Below, in pieces: positions 20,826 to 30,423 of a stretch of 49,837 nt of DNA. Numbering within the stretch: position 1 is the first letter of the stretch; each line of letters opens with the position of its first letter. This DNA is from Streptomyces oceani (GTDB lineage: Bacteria > Actinomycetota > Actinomycetes > Streptomycetales > Streptomycetaceae), in contig NZ_LJGU01000127.1 in the NCBI RefSeq assembly GCF_001751245.1, forward strand, positions 251,299 through 301,135, read 5' to 3'. A model generated the notes under the pieces. That model had not been told where the DNA came from, made no database searches, and saw only the letters and a program-made list of their open reading frames with translations. Both the position numbers and the translations under genes were made by a program.

Positions 20826-22058
20826 ATGCCCTCCGCACTACCCGACGGCGAGCCGGTCCCCGAGAACGGCTCGCTCCCCGACCACGCCCTCGAGAGCGCC
20901 ACCTCCCGCCCGCTGGGCTTCTATCTGCACGTGCCGTACTGCGCCACCCGCTGTGGCTACTGCGACTTCAACACCTACACCGCCGAGGAGCTGACCGGCG
21001 CCGACGGCACCCGGGCGTCCAGGGAGACCTACGCCGCCAATCTGGCGGAAGAGCTGCGGCTGGCCCGTAAGGTGCTCGGCGACGACCCCCGTTCGATCAG
21101 GACCGTCTTCGTCGGTGGCGGCACTCCCACCCTGCTGCCCCCGGCGGATCTCGGCCATCTCCTGGACGTGCTCCGCGCGGAGTTCGGACTGGCGCCGGAC
21201 GCCGAGATCACCACGGAGGCGAATCCGGAGTCCGTGGGCCCGGCCTCGCTGGAGAAGCTCCGCGCGGCCGGCTTCAACCGGATCTCCTTCGGCATGCAGA
21301 GTGCCCGACAGCACGTGCTGCGGGTCCTTGAGCGTACGCACACGCCCGGTCGCCCGGAGGCGTGCGTCGCGGAGGCACGCGCGGCGGGTTTCGAGCAGGT
21401 CAGCCTGGACCTGATCTACGGCACCCCCGGCGAGTCCGAGGACGACTGGCGGGCCTCGCTGGACGCCGCGCTGGCCGCCGGCCCCGACCACGTCTCGGCG
21501 TACGCGCTGATCGTCGAGGAAGGCACCCGGCTGGCCCGGCGGATTCGCCGCGGCGAGATCCCACCCACCGACGACGACCAGCACGCCGACCGCTACCTCC
21601 AGGCCGAGGAGACACTGAGCGCGGCGGGCCTGCGGTGGTACGAGGTCTCCAACTGGGCGACGGACGACGCCGCCCGCTGCCGGCACAACGAGTTGTACTG
21701 GACCGGTGGCGACTGGTGGGGCGCCGGTCCGGGCGCGCACAGCCACGTCGGCGGGGTCCGCTGGTGGAACGTCAAGCACCCGGCCGCGTACGCCCAGGCC
21801 CTCGCGGAGGGGCGTACGCCGGGCGCCGGACGGGAGGTGCTGACCGCCGACGACCGTCGGTTGGAACGGGTCCTGCTGGAGCTGCGGCTCGTCGACGGCT
21901 GTCCTCTGGACCTCCTCGCCCCCGAGGGGGCGCGCGCCGCCGGCCGCGCGCTGGAGGACGGCCTGCTCCGCCCCGAGGCGTACGACCGCGGGCGGGCCGC
22001 ACTCACGCTGCGCGGGCGGCTGCTGGCCGACGCGGTGGTCCGCGGCCTGGTGGACTGA
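20826..22058 (+). CDS. hemW: Radical SAM heme chaperone HemW
   Basis: The product is 410 residues from ATG 20826; another ATG three codons earlier (20817) is possible. The radical-SAM cluster motif is C39-x3-C43-x2-C46 in HVPYCATRCGYCDF, with the CGYCDF form typical of HemN-like proteins. GGGTP, TTEANPES and ISFGMQS follow. HemW delivers heme rather than oxidising coproporphyrinogen, and the short form without the N-terminal HemN residues fits that. The gene is monocistronic and convergent with the acyl-CoA ligase gene. Confidence 0.9.
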   Translation: MPSALPDGEPVPENGSLPDHALESATSRPLGFYLHVPYCATRCGYCDFNTYTAEELTGADGTRASRETYAANLAEELRLARKVLGDDPRSIRTVFVGGGTPTLLPPADLGHLLDVLRAEFGLAPDAEITTEANPESVGPASLEKLRAAGFNRISFGMQSARQHVLRVLERTHTPGRPEACVAEARAAGFEQVSLDLIYGTPGESEDDWRASLDAALAAGPDHVSAYALIVEEGTRLARRIRRGEIPPTDDDQHADRYLQAEETLSAAGLRWYEVSNWATDDAARCRHNELYWTGGDWWGAGPGAHSHVGGVRWWNVKHPAAYAQALAEGRTPGAGREVLTADDRRLERVLLELRLVDGCPLDLLAPEGARAAGRALEDGLLRPEAYDRGRAALTLRGRLLADAVVRGLVD

Positions 22059-22099
22059 GCGCCTGGGAGGCGCACGTCCACCAGGCCGGCACGACCGGC
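22059..22099. terminator. Two short hairpins between convergent genes
   Basis: GCGCCT-GGG-AGGCGC (22059-22073) and GCCGG-CACGA-CCGGC (22085-22099) lie in the 62-bp gap between hemW and the acyl-CoA ligase gene. They could act as a bidirectional terminator. Confidence 0.45.
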
Positions 22100-22120
22100 T
22101 GGGCTCGAGTTCGCGGAGGG

Positions 22121-24013
22121 TCAGGCGGCGCGGGACCCCTCGTACATCTCGTCGATCAGGTGCTTGAACTCGCGCTCCACCACCGGCCGCTTGACCTTGA
22201 GGCTGGGGGTCAGCTCGCCGTGCTCGATGTCGAGGTCGCGCGGCAGGATGCGGAACTTCTTGATCCTCTGCCAGCGCTGCAGACCCGAGTTGAGCTGCTC
22301 GACGTAGCCGTCGATTAGTTCCCGTACCTCGTCGGAGGCGACCACCGCTTCGTAGGGCTTGTCCTTGAGCGACTCGTGTTCGCTGGCCCACTGGGTCAGC
22401 GAGGGCTCGTCGAGCGCGATCAGCGCCGTGCAGAAGTTCCGGTCCGCGCCGTGCACCAGGATGTTGGAGACGTACGGGCAGACGGCCTTGAACTGGCCCT
22501 CGACCTCCGCCGGCGCGATGTACTTGCCGCCGGACGTCTTGATCAGGTCCTTCTTACGGTCGGTGATCCGCAGGTAGCCGTCGGAGGACAACTCGCCGAT
22601 GTCCCCGGTGTGGAACCAACCGTCACTCTCCAGCACCTCGGCCGTCTTCTCCGGGAGGCCGTGGTAGCCCTGCATGATGCCGGGGCCGCGCAGGAGGACC
22701 TCACCGTCGTCCGCGATCCGTACCTCCGTGCCGGGCAACGGCTTGCCGACGGTGCCGGTCCGGTACGCCTCTCCGGGGTTCACGAAGCTCGCGGCGCTCG
22801 ACTCCGTGAGGCCGTAGCCCTCGAGGATGTGGATGCCGGCACCGGAGAAGAAGAACCCGATGTCCGGGGCCAACGCGGCGGAGCCGGAGACGCAGGCGCG
22901 CAGCCTGCCGCCGAACGCCTCCCGTAGCTGGGCGTAGACCAGTCGGTCGGCGACGGCGTGCTTGGCCTTGAGGCCGGCGGGAGCGCTGGCGACGCCGGTA
23001 CGGCGGTAGTTGTCCTGGGTGACCTTGCCGTACTCGCGAGCCACCCCGGCCGCCCACTGGAAGATCTTGTACTTCGCCGCGCCGCCCGCCTTCGCCTTGG
23101 CCGCGACGCCGTTGTAGACCTTCTCGAAGATCCGCGGCACGGCGGCCATGTACGTCGGGCGCACCACCGGAAGGTTGTCGATGATCTTGTCGACCCGACC
23201 GTCCACGGCCGTCACGTGCCCGACCTCGACCTGCCCCGCGGTCAGCACCTTGCCGAAGACGTGTGCCAGCGGCAGCCAGAGATACTGCACGTCCTCGCCG
23301 TTGACCAGGCCGGTCTGGGCGATCGCCCTGGCCATGTAGGACCAGCACTCGTGCGGCAGCCGTACGCCCTTGGGCTTGCCGGTCGTGCCGGAGGTGTAGA
23401 TGAGGGTGGCGAGTTGGTCGCTGCGCAGCGTCCCGACGCTGTCCCGGACGCTCTCGGGCTGTTCCTCCAGGTGCGCGTTGCCCCGCCGGATCAGCTCGTC
23501 GAGTGAGAGGACCCAGCCCTCCGGGTCCTCGGACCGGGCGACGGCGTCCGCCTGCTCCATCACCACGACGTGAGCCAGTCGCGGCAGTTCGTCCCGCTTC
23601 TCCCGAACCTTCGCCAGCTGCGCGGCGTCCTCGGCGATCAGCACGCGGCTCTCCGAGTCGGAGAGGATGTACGCCGTCTCGTCCGTGTTCGTGCTCGGGT
23701 AGACCGTGGTGGTGGCCGCTCCGGAACACAGCACCCCGAAGTCGCACAGAATCCAGTCGACCCGGGTGCTGGAGGCCAGGGCGACCCGCTCCTCCGGTTG
23801 GATGCCCAGCTTCATCAGGCCGGCGGCGATCGCGGAGACCCGCTCGCCGGCCTCCCGCCAGGTGTAGGACCCCCAGGTCTCGGACCCGCCCGGGGTGGTC
23901 GCCGGCACCGGATACCGGTACGCCTCCGCGTCCGGAGTGGCCGTCACGCGCTCCAGGAACACGTGCGCCACGGATGGCGGCCGGTCTTCGATCAGGGACT
24001 GTGTGTCGCTCAC
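22121..24013 (-). CDS. Long-chain acyl-CoA synthetase (AMP-binding)
   Basis: The product is 630 residues from GTG 24013, supported by GGAGG 7 nt upstream; the frame extends to 24115 but without a better site. It activates fatty acids with ATP and CoA. The adenylation motifs YTSGTTGKPKGV, GYGLTESSAA, HTGDIGELSSDGYLRITDRKKDLIKTSGG are complete. The domain layout matches the FadD15 type of actinobacteria. It is transcribed alone, with a long AT-richer 5' region between it and lepA. Confidence 0.92.
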   Translation of the reverse strand: MSDTQSLIEDRPPSVAHVFLERVTATPDAEAYRYPVPATTPGGSETWGSYTWREAGERVSAIAAGLMKLGIQPEERVALASSTRVDWILCDFGVLCSGAATTTVYPSTNTDETAYILSDSESRVLIAEDAAQLAKVREKRDELPRLAHVVVMEQADAVARSEDPEGWVLSLDELIRRGNAHLEEQPESVRDSVGTLRSDQLATLIYTSGTTGKPKGVRLPHECWSYMARAIAQTGLVNGEDVQYLWLPLAHVFGKVLTAGQVEVGHVTAVDGRVDKIIDNLPVVRPTYMAAVPRIFEKVYNGVAAKAKAGGAAKYKIFQWAAGVAREYGKVTQDNYRRTGVASAPAGLKAKHAVADRLVYAQLREAFGGRLRACVSGSAALAPDIGFFFSGAGIHILEGYGLTESSAASFVNPGEAYRTGTVGKPLPGTEVRIADDGEVLLRGPGIMQGYHGLPEKTAEVLESDGWFHTGDIGELSSDGYLRITDRKKDLIKTSGGKYIAPAEVEGQFKAVCPYVSNILVHGADRNFCTALIALDEPSLTQWASEHESLKDKPYEAVVASDEVRELIDGYVEQLNSGLQRWQRIKKFRILPRDLDIEHGELTPSLKVKRPVVEREFKHLIDEMYEGSRAA

Positions 24014-24195
24014 GCCAACCTCCGGGCCCGAATCTGCTGCTTGTGCGTGCTCGCTCGCGGGTTCGTCCGCGCGGAGAACGTCGCGGCGGACACACGGGGC
24101 ACTTTTGTGACTCACGAGTAACTATTGATCGGCGATCAGCGTAGAGGTCACAGCGCCGTAATGTAAGGGGGACGGGGGGCGGTCGATACGGGAGC

Positions 24196-24218
24196 GTGAC
24201 CCCGCCACCCGCGGTCAC
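24196..24218. terminator. Possible lepA terminator
   Basis: GTGACC (24196-24201) and GGTCAC (24213-24218) form a 6-bp stem with an 11-nt loop, 45 nt beyond the lepA stop. It is weak and has no U-tract. Confidence 0.3.
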
Positions 24219-24262
24219 CCGCGAAGCCGCCATCGAACCGCCACATGTCGCGGGTCCGAGCC

Positions 24263-26146
24263 CTACTTCTTGGCCTTCGCGTCGCCGGCTTTGCCATCGC
24301 CGCCGTCGCTGGAGAGCGCCGCGATGAACGCCTCCTGGGGCACCTCGACCCGGCCGACGACCTTCATCCGCTTCTTCCCCTCCTTCTGCTTCTCCAGCAG
24401 CTTCCGCTTCCGCGAGATGTCACCGCCGTAACACTTGGCCAGCACGTCCTTACGGATCGCCCGCACCGTCTCGCGTGCGATGATCCGCGAGCCGACCGCC
24501 GCCTGGATCGGCACCTCGAACTGCTGCCGCGGGATCAGCTCCCGCAGCTTCGTCGCCATCCGCACCCCGTAGGCGTACGCCTTGTCCTTGTGCACGATGG
24601 CGGAGAACGCGTCCACCCGATCGCCCTGCAACAGGATGTCGACCTTCACGAGATCGGCGATCTGCTCGCCGTTGGGCTCGTAGTCCAGCGAGGCGTATCC
24701 ACGCGTCTTGGACTTCAGCGCGTCGAAGAAGTCGAAGACGATCTCGGCCAGCGGCAGTTGGTACCGCAACTCGACACGGTCCTCGGAGAGGTAGTCCATG
24801 CCCTGCAGGCTGCCGCGACGGGACTGGCACAGCTCCATGATCGCGCCGACGAACTCGCTGGGCGCGATGAGCGTCGAGCGCACCACCGGCTCGTGCACCT
24901 GGTCCACCTTGCCGGTGGGGAACTCGCTGGGGTTCGTGACGACGTGCGTGGCGCCGTCCTCCATGTCGACCTGGTAGATGACGTTCGGCGCGGTGGCGAT
25001 CAGGTCCAGTCCGAACTCGCGCTCCAGACGCTCCCGGATCACCTCCAGGTGCAGCAGACCGAGGAACCCGACCCGGAAACCGAAGCCGAGAGCCGCCGAG
25101 GTCTCCGGCTCGTACACCAACGCCGCGTCGTTGAGTCGGAGCTTGTCCAGCGCGTCCCGCAGCTCCGGATAGTCCGAGCCGTCGAGCGGATACAGCCCGG
25201 AGAACACCATCGGCTTGGGCTCCTTGTAGCCGCTGAGCGGTTCCTCCGCGCCGTGGTTGAGCTGGGTGATCGTGTCACCCACCTTGGACTGGCGTACGTC
25301 CTTCACGCCCGTGATCAGATAGCCGACCTCACCGACGCCGAGCCCGTCGGCCGGGTTCATCTCGGGCGAGTTCGCGCCGATCTCCAGCAACTCGTGGGTG
25401 GCTCCCGTGGACATCATGCGGATGCGCTCGCGCTTGCCCAGCATGCCGTCGACGACCTTGACGTACGTCACCACGCCTCGGTAGGCGTCGTACACCGAGT
25501 CGAAGATCATGGCTCGCGCGGGCGAGTCCGCCACACCGACCGGCGGAGCGACCTGCTCCACCACCGCGTCGAGCAGGTCCTCGACACCCTCTCCGGTCTT
25601 GGCCGAGACCTTCAGCACGTCCGTCGACTCGCAGCCGATCAGATGGGCCAGTTCGGAGGCGAACTTCTCCGGCTGGGCCGCCGGCAGGTCGATCTTGTTC
25701 AGTACCGGGATGATGGTCAGGTCGTGCTCCATCGCCAGGTACAGGTTGGCGAGCGTCTGCGCCTCGATGCCCTGCGCCGCGTCCACCAGCAGGATGCAGC
25801 CCTCACACGCGGCCAGCGAGCGGGAGACCTCGTAGGTGAAGTCCACATGACCGGGGGTGTCGATCATGTTGAGGACATGCGGAACCGCCCCGTCCGTGCC
25901 ACTCGTCGGCGCCCACGGCATCCGGACGGCCTGGGACTTGATCGTGATGCCGCGCTCCCGCTCGATGTCCATCCGGTCGAGGTACTGAGCGCGCATCTGT
26001 CGCTGCTCGACGACACCGGTCAGCTGGAGCATCCGGTCAGCGAGCGTCGACTTGCCGTGGTCGATGTGCGCGATGATGCAGAAGTTACGGATCAGTGCCG
26101 GCTCGGTGCGGCTCGGCTCAGGCACGTTCGAAGGGGTCGCGGGCAC
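24263..26146 (-). CDS. lepA: Elongation factor 4 (LepA)
   Basis: The product is 627 residues with a GTG start. The GTPase motifs [25 protein letters not shown] and NKIDLP are followed by domain II, EF-G-like domains III and V, and the LepA-specific C-terminal domain ([18 protein letters not shown]). LepA affects ribosome translocation and assembly. The last dozen residues are a lysine/alanine/glycine tail. It is divergent from rpsT, and the pair lepA-rpsT is a conserved translation locus in actinobacteria. Confidence 0.97.
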   Translation of the reverse strand: MPATPSNVPEPSRTEPALIRNFCIIAHIDHGKSTLADRMLQLTGVVEQRQMRAQYLDRMDIERERGITIKSQAVRMPWAPTSGTDGAVPHVLNMIDTPGHVDFTYEVSRSLAACEGCILLVDAAQGIEAQTLANLYLAMEHDLTIIPVLNKIDLPAAQPEKFASELAHLIGCESTDVLKVSAKTGEGVEDLLDAVVEQVAPPVGVADSPARAMIFDSVYDAYRGVVTYVKVVDGMLGKRERIRMMSTGATHELLEIGANSPEMNPADGLGVGEVGYLITGVKDVRQSKVGDTITQLNHGAEEPLSGYKEPKPMVFSGLYPLDGSDYPELRDALDKLRLNDAALVYEPETSAALGFGFRVGFLGLLHLEVIRERLEREFGLDLIATAPNVIYQVDMEDGATHVVTNPSEFPTGKVDQVHEPVVRSTLIAPSEFVGAIMELCQSRRGSLQGMDYLSEDRVELRYQLPLAEIVFDFFDALKSKTRGYASLDYEPNGEQIADLVKVDILLQGDRVDAFSAIVHKDKAYAYGVRMATKLRELIPRQQFEVPIQAAVGSRIIARETVRAIRKDVLAKCYGGDISRKRKLLEKQKEGKKRMKVVGRVEVPQEAFIAALSSDGGDGKAGDAKAKK

Positions 26147-26265
26147 GCAGTGTCCTGTCGGTCAGTCGGTGAGGGCTCTCGGGTCATACGTCGCGTCCAT
26201 GGTCCCATGAGCGCGCGCCCGCGGGGGAACGCCGACCGGATACGTGGAGGGCCACGGACGGCTGT

Positions 26266-26271
26266 TAGGCT
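26266..26271 (+). promoter_or_regulatory. Putative rpsT -10 box
   Basis: TAGGCT lies about 110 nt before the rpsT start, leaving a long 5' leader. The same hexamer precedes the leuS leader, a tRNA-Ala and the M48 gene in this window. No clear -35 was found. Confidence 0.45.
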
Positions 26272-26380
26272 TGCCCACTGTGTCTCGTGCCGGTAGCTCC
26301 ACCGGAACTCCAGAAGTTCGGTGCGACGCCGCCCGGAAGGACACCAGCATCACACCTTCGAACACCGTAAGGGCACTTTC

Positions 26381-26647
26381 GTGGCGAACATCAAGTCCCA
26401 GATGAAGCGGATCAAGACCAACGAGAAGGCGCGGCAGCGCAACAAGGCGGTCAAGTCCGAGCTGAAGACCGCCATCCGGCGGACCCGTGAGGCCGTCGCC
26501 GCAGGCGACGCCGAGCAGGCGAACGTCGCTGTCCGGGACGCCGGCCGGAAGCTGGACAAGGCCGTCAGCAAGGGCGTGCTGCACAAGAACAACGCGGCCA
26601 ACAAGAAGTCCGCGCTGGCTCAGAAGGTCAACTCGCTGCAGGGCTGA
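26381..26647 (+). CDS. rpsT: 30S ribosomal protein S20
   Basis: The product is 88 residues from GTG 26381, preceded by AAGGG. The sequence begins [22 protein letters not shown] and is the basic three-helix S20 bundle that binds the 5' domain of 16S rRNA. Typical conserved segments include [32 protein letters not shown]20 is often autoregulated; the roughly 110-nt leader could serve this, but no specific structure was resolved. Confidence 0.97.
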   Translation: MANIKSQMKRIKTNEKARQRNKAVKSELKTAIRRTREAVAAGDAEQANVAVRDAGRKLDKAVSKGVLHKNNAANKKSALAQKVNSLQG

Positions 26648-26798
26648 GCGCAGCCGCACAGCGCGAATCCGTCGGCACGGAACCGCGGACCCTCTCTCCG
26701 CCCGCGCCGAATGCGTCACTGGCACCGCACGCGGCCTGCGTTCGCCACGCGGGTGCGGTGTTCACAACCAGACAGCGAGCCCGTTCACGGGCTTGGCA

Positions 26799-26834
26799 GT
26801 ACGGCCCGATCGGCTTCCGTCGATCGGGCCGTAC
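26799..26834. terminator. rpsT-distal 14-bp hairpin
   Basis: Perfect 14-bp arms at 26799-26812 and 26821-26834 with an 8-nt loop. A smaller stem AGCCCG-TTCA-CGGGCT lies just before it (26778-26793). Together they are a likely terminator, about 130-190 nt after rpsT. Confidence 0.7.
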
Positions 26835-27238
26835 GCGTGGCGCACGCACGTGAACCCGAGAACACTCCACCGGCTCGCACAGGCTTCCGGCGCGCCACGT
26901 CATGCGGATCACCGGAGCGGTATCCAGCAGGCATGGAAAGACGTACCACCACCCGCGCAGGCCAGCAGACCGGGAAGCACGACGGTGCGCACGGCGGTCG
27001 CCGCCATCGACTTCAGCCCACGAGGTCATGGGTCGACCTTCTGTTCACTCACGCTGTTCACTCACGCGGTGCCTCCCTGCCGGTCGATGCCGGCGCTGCC
27101 ATCCCCGGCGCGAGACCCGTCGCTGATTTCCTTCCGTGTACGGGAACGGGCACGTCAATCACCTCTGAGGTCATCGACCCCGGCAAGCGCGCCGGACACC
27201 ATGGTCGACACCCGAACCAGCCAGCGGAAAGGGACGCC
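26835..27238. other. Intergenic region without a convincing gene
   Basis: The 591-bp gap between rpsT and the DUF1330 gene contains the hairpins noted above. It also has a 13-bp sequence repeated in tandem (27041-27053, 27054-27066) and a short palindrome ACCTC-T-GAGGT at 27161-27171, 68 nt before the DUF1330 start. Open frames here lack ribosome sites and third-position bias. The palindrome could be an operator, but there is no supporting regulator. Confidence 0.5.
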
Positions 27239-27586
27239 ATGCCCGCCTACGCCATAGCTCACCTGCGCGACGCCGCCCCCCACCCGGAGATCGCCGAGTA
27301 CATGGAGCGCATCACCGGCACCCTCGAACCGTACGGTGGACGCTTCCTCGTGCACGTCACACGGCACGAGGTGAAGGAGGGCAGCTGGCCCGGAAGCGTC
27401 GTACTGATCAGCTTCCCCGGTATCGCCGAGGCGCGCGCCTGGTGGGACTCACCGGCCTACCAGGAGATCGCTCCACTGCGGTCTCGGCACATCGAAGGCG
27501 ACATCATCCTCGTCGAGGGCGTCCCGGAGGGCTACTCACCGGCCTCCAGCGCCGCGCGGATGCGGGAGACAGCGGCCACCGAATAG
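27239..27586 (+). CDS. DUF1330 family protein
   Basis: The product is 115 residues. ATG 27239 has AAAGGGA just upstream; the longer open frame 5' to it is spurious. The sequence MPAYAIAHLRDAAPHPEIAEYMERITGTLEPYGGRFLVHV...AWWDSPAYQEIAPLR is the ferredoxin-like, dimeric alpha/beta fold of DUF1330, related to antibiotic-biosynthesis-monooxygenase folds. No catalytic function is established. It is a single gene, convergent with the acetyltransferase gene. Confidence 0.85.
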   Translation: MPAYAIAHLRDAAPHPEIAEYMERITGTLEPYGGRFLVHVTRHEVKEGSWPGSVVLISFPGIAEARAWWDSPAYQEIAPLRSRHIEGDIILVEGVPEGYSPASSAARMRETAATE

Positions 27587-27726
27587 CCTCCGACAGAGGC
27601 GGGACGGTGGCTTCCCACCCGCCGCCGCTCGTACGCGAATACACCCCGGCCTCGGTCCGCTCCGTACGACGCGCTCGCCATGGCCCCCGTACGGTCCTGG
27701 GTGCCTGGCGCGTACCAGCTCGGTCG

Positions 27727-28287
27727 TCAGGCGGCGATCTCGCGGACGACCCGGGCCGGGTTGCCGACCGCGACGACATTGGGCGGCAGATCCTTGACCA
27801 CCACCGCTCCCGCCCCGACGACGGTGTTCTCGCCGATGGTCACTCCCGGGCAGACGATGACGCCCCCGCCCAGCCACACGTTGTCGCCGACCGTGATCGG
27901 CTCGGCGGCCTCCCATTTCGCTCGACGCTGCTCCGGGTCGACGGGATGGGTCGGCGTGAGCAGTTGCACGTTGGGGCCGAACTGGACGTCGGCGCCGATG
28001 GTGATCCTGGCCACGTCGAGCAGTACGGCGCCGAAGTTGATGAAGGTGCCCGGCCCGACGGTGATCTGGTAGCCGTAGTCCACATAGAGCGGTGGTCGTA
28101 CCTCCGCACCAGCGCCCACCTCGGCCAGCAGCTCGGCGAGCAGCTTCCTGCGCCCTTCCGGGTCGGCGGCGGACGAGGCGTTGAACCGCTCGCTGAGCTG
28201 GGCCCCGCGCAGTGCGTCCGCGGCCAGTTCCGGATCGTCGGCGATATAGAGCTCCCCGGCGAGCATCCTGTCCTTCTGGCTGGTCAC
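27727..28287 (-). CDS. Sugar O-acetyltransferase (maltose/galactoside acetyltransferase type)
   Basis: The product is 186 residues from GTG 28287, with GAGAGG nearby upstream. The N-terminal mac domain QKDRMLAGELYIADDPEL is followed by left-handed beta-helix hexapeptide repeats (ITIGADVQFGPNVQLLTPTHPVD, ITVGDNVWLGGGVIVCPGVTIGENTVVGAGAVVVKDLPPNVVAVGNPARVV). The active-site H of TPTHPVD is present. It acetylates a sugar hydroxyl from acetyl-CoA; the natural acceptor is unknown. It is divergent from holA. Confidence 0.9.
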   Translation of the reverse strand: MTSQKDRMLAGELYIADDPELAADALRGAQLSERFNASSAADPEGRRKLLAELLAEVGAGAEVRPPLYVDYGYQITVGPGTFINFGAVLLDVARITIGADVQFGPNVQLLTPTHPVDPEQRRAKWEAAEPITVGDNVWLGGGVIVCPGVTIGENTVVGAGAVVVKDLPPNVVAVGNPARVVREIAA

Positions 28288-28397
28288 GGTGGTCCTCTCG
28301 CAACGACGGGCTCGGCACAAGCACCCCCAGTCTGCCAACCGGACTGGGCGGCCGTTACGCACCGCGCTGTCGGTGTGCCATGCGATGCTGGAGCACG

Positions 28398-29390
28398 ATG
28401 GCCGCAACCCGTAGGAAACCGACGACCGACGACCCACTGGCGCGGGTCACTCTTGCCGTGGGCCAGGAGGAGCTGCTGCTGGATCGTGCGGTGAGCCATG
28501 TTCTCGCCGCCGCGCGCTCCGACGACCCGGACACGGACCTGCGCGAGTTGACCAGCCCCGAGTTGCAGCCCGGCACGCTGGACGAGCTGACCAGTCCCTC
28601 GCTGTTCGCCGAGCGGAAGGTGATCGTGGTGCGGGGGGCACAGGACCTGGCCTCGGACAGCGTGAAGGATCTCAAGCGTTACCTCGCCGCCCCGGCCGAA
28701 GAGATCATCCTGGTGTTGCTGCACGCGGGGGGCAACAAGGGCAAGGCGGTGCTGGAGGCCGCCCGATCCGCCGACGCTCGCGAGGTGGCCTGCGCCAAGC
28801 TGACCAAGCCGGCGGATCGAGTCGCCTTCGTGCGGGGGGAGTTCAGGTCGTTCGGGCGTTCCGCGACCCCGGAGGCGTGTCAGGTGCTGTGTGACGCCAT
28901 CGGCAGCGATCTTCGGGAGCTGGCGTCCGCCTGCGCACAGCTCGTGGCCGATGTCGAGGGCACCATCGACGACTCGGTGGTCGCGCGCTATTACACCGGG
29001 CGGGCCGAAGCCTCCAGCTTCACCGTCGCCGACCGTGCGGTGGAGGGCCGTGCGGCCGAGGCCCTGGAGGCGTTGCGGTGGTCTCTCGCCACCGGTGTCG
29101 CGCCAGTGCTGGTGACCAGCGCTCTCGCGCAGGGTGTCCGGGCTGTCGCGAAGCTCGCCTCGGCGCCCAGCAGCATGGGCCCGGGTGATCTGGCGCGGGA
29201 GTTGGGCATGCCGCCCTGGAAGGTCAAGACGGTGCGGCAGCAGATGCGGGGCTGGTCCGCGGACGGGGTCGCGGTCGCGCTGCGGGCGGTCGCCGAGGCT
29301 GACGCGGGGGTGAAGGGCGGCAGCGCGGACCCGGAGTACGCGCTGGAGCAGGCGGTGCTGACGGTGTCCCGGGCCGCGCGTTCGCGGTGA
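28398..29390 (+). CDS. holA: DNA polymerase III subunit delta
   Basis: The product is 330 residues from ATG 28398, which has GGAG 5 nt upstream. HolA opens the sliding clamp in the clamp-loader complex. The sequence shows the three-domain delta layout: the N-terminal AAA-like region with LAVGQEELLLDRAVSHVLAAA and LFAERKVIVVRGA, a central lid region, and the C-terminal collar helix region ending LEQAVLTVSRAAR. No Walker A lysine is expected in delta and none is seen. In many bacteria holA is close to comEC and rpsT, as here. Confidence 0.9.
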   Translation: MAATRRKPTTDDPLARVTLAVGQEELLLDRAVSHVLAAARSDDPDTDLRELTSPELQPGTLDELTSPSLFAERKVIVVRGAQDLASDSVKDLKRYLAAPAEEIILVLLHAGGNKGKAVLEAARSADAREVACAKLTKPADRVAFVRGEFRSFGRSATPEACQVLCDAIGSDLRELASACAQLVADVEGTIDDSVVARYYTGRAEASSFTVADRAVEGRAAEALEALRWSLATGVAPVLVTSALAQGVRAVAKLASAPSSMGPGDLARELGMPPWKVKTVRQQMRGWSADGVAVALRAVAEADAGVKGGSADPEYALEQAVLTVSRAARSR

Positions 29391-29475
29391 TCGTGGCTTC
29401 GGTGGTCTCAGTGGCTTCGGTGGCTAGGAGGAACAGCACACATGGCATGCTTCCTCTCATGCGGAGGATGACCCG

Positions 29476-29718
29476 TTGACCGACGTACGACACGTGCTGG
29501 TGCTGCCGGACCGGGACGCCGCCGAAGAGGTCGCCGAGCTGTTGTTGGAACGTTTCCACATGCCCGACGAACCTCGCGTGCTCAGGGACGAGTTGGCCGG
29601 CGAGGATGACGCGGAGGACGCGCAGTGGCTGGTGGTCGTGGAGGACCCGGAAGGGCGCTGGTCAGCTGACCGACTGGCGACACTGGCCGAGGAGTTCGAG
29701 GGCTGGCGGGAGAGCTGA
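29476..29718 (+). CDS. Conserved small acidic protein, function unknown
   Basis: The product is 80 residues from TTG 29476, with GGAGG 8 nt upstream (29463-29467). It has an alternating acidic composition, a predicted alpha/beta ferredoxin-like pattern (VRHVLVLPDRDAAEEVAELLLERF ... AQWLVVVEDPEG) and no cysteine or membrane segment. I do not recognise the family. The strong ribosome site and codon bias support a real gene. It follows holA after 85 bp that hold a short direct repeat (GTGGCTTCGGTGG, twice). Confidence 0.65.
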   Translation: MTDVRHVLVLPDRDAAEEVAELLLERFHMPDEPRVLRDELAGEDDAEDAQWLVVVEDPEGRWSADRLATLAEEFEGWRES

Positions 29719-29910
29719 GGACCGGGCGGGCCATCCGGGGCGTACCGACGGTGGCGTGCCTGGTTCGGGCGGAGCGGCTGCGGCGCTTGAGCTCGCTGGA
29801 CGACCCCCGTACGCACCGGACTGCCGGGCCCGCAGTCGATGGCCTGAGGCACGGGCACTAGGACCCATGACGGATGGACGGCATGTCTCCCTCGCGCTAG
29901 CTTTCCGAGG

Positions 29911-30384
29911 GTGACACTCGACTCCGCGGCACGCACCCGCACGCAGCGCAAGCAGGAAGTACTGGAACGTTTGCGTACCGAGCACGACGTCTGGGTGGCG
30001 TCGGCCGATGCGGAGGGGACACCCTGCCTGGTGCCGCTGTCGCTGTACTGGGATGGTACGGCGATCTGGTTGGCCACCCGGGAGACCAATCCGACCGGGC
30101 GGAATCTGCGGACGGGCCGAAGCACCCGGCTCTCCTTTCCGGACACGCACGATGCCGTGCTGCTGGACGGCGGCGTGGAGACGTTCACCAAACGGGACAT
30201 CGACGAGGCTACGGCGGACGCGTTCGCCGCACGCTGTGGTTGGGAGCCACGACGCTCGGCCGCCAGGGGTGTCGTGGGCGACTACGTCTACTTCCGGGTC
30301 ACACTGACCGCTGTGCAAGCCTTCCGGGGACTGCACGAGATGCCCGAGCGGCATCTGATGCGTGAGGGCGAGTGGCTGGTCTGA
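29911..30384 (+). CDS. Pyridoxamine 5'-phosphate oxidase family protein
   Basis: The product is 157 residues from GTG 29911. The split-barrel flavin/F420-binding fold is indicated by VWVASADAEGTPCLVPLSLYWDGTAIWLATRETNPTGRNLRTG and SFPDTHDAVLLDGGVETF. Members in actinobacteria often use F420 or bind heme or flavin. The precise cofactor cannot be assigned. It is convergent with comEC, with 39 bp between. Confidence 0.8.
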   Translation: MTLDSAARTRTQRKQEVLERLRTEHDVWVASADAEGTPCLVPLSLYWDGTAIWLATRETNPTGRNLRTGRSTRLSFPDTHDAVLLDGGVETFTKRDIDEATADAFAARCGWEPRRSAARGVVGDYVYFRVTLTAVQAFRGLHEMPERHLMREGEWLV

Positions 30385-30423
30385 GACGCCGTTGGGCTGT
30401 GCCACTCCGACCGGTGCGCGCCG

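Noticed and set aside
24245..26296. A 683-codon plus-strand frame antisense to lepA
   Set aside because: Composition shadow of lepA; no recognizable domain.
26628..27029. A 133-codon minus-strand frame downstream of rpsT
   Set aside because: It runs through the hairpin terminator and has no ribosome site or recognisable domain.
27161..27171. Operator palindrome ACCTC-T-GAGGT as a named regulator site
   Set aside because: Too short and no adjacent regulator to support it.
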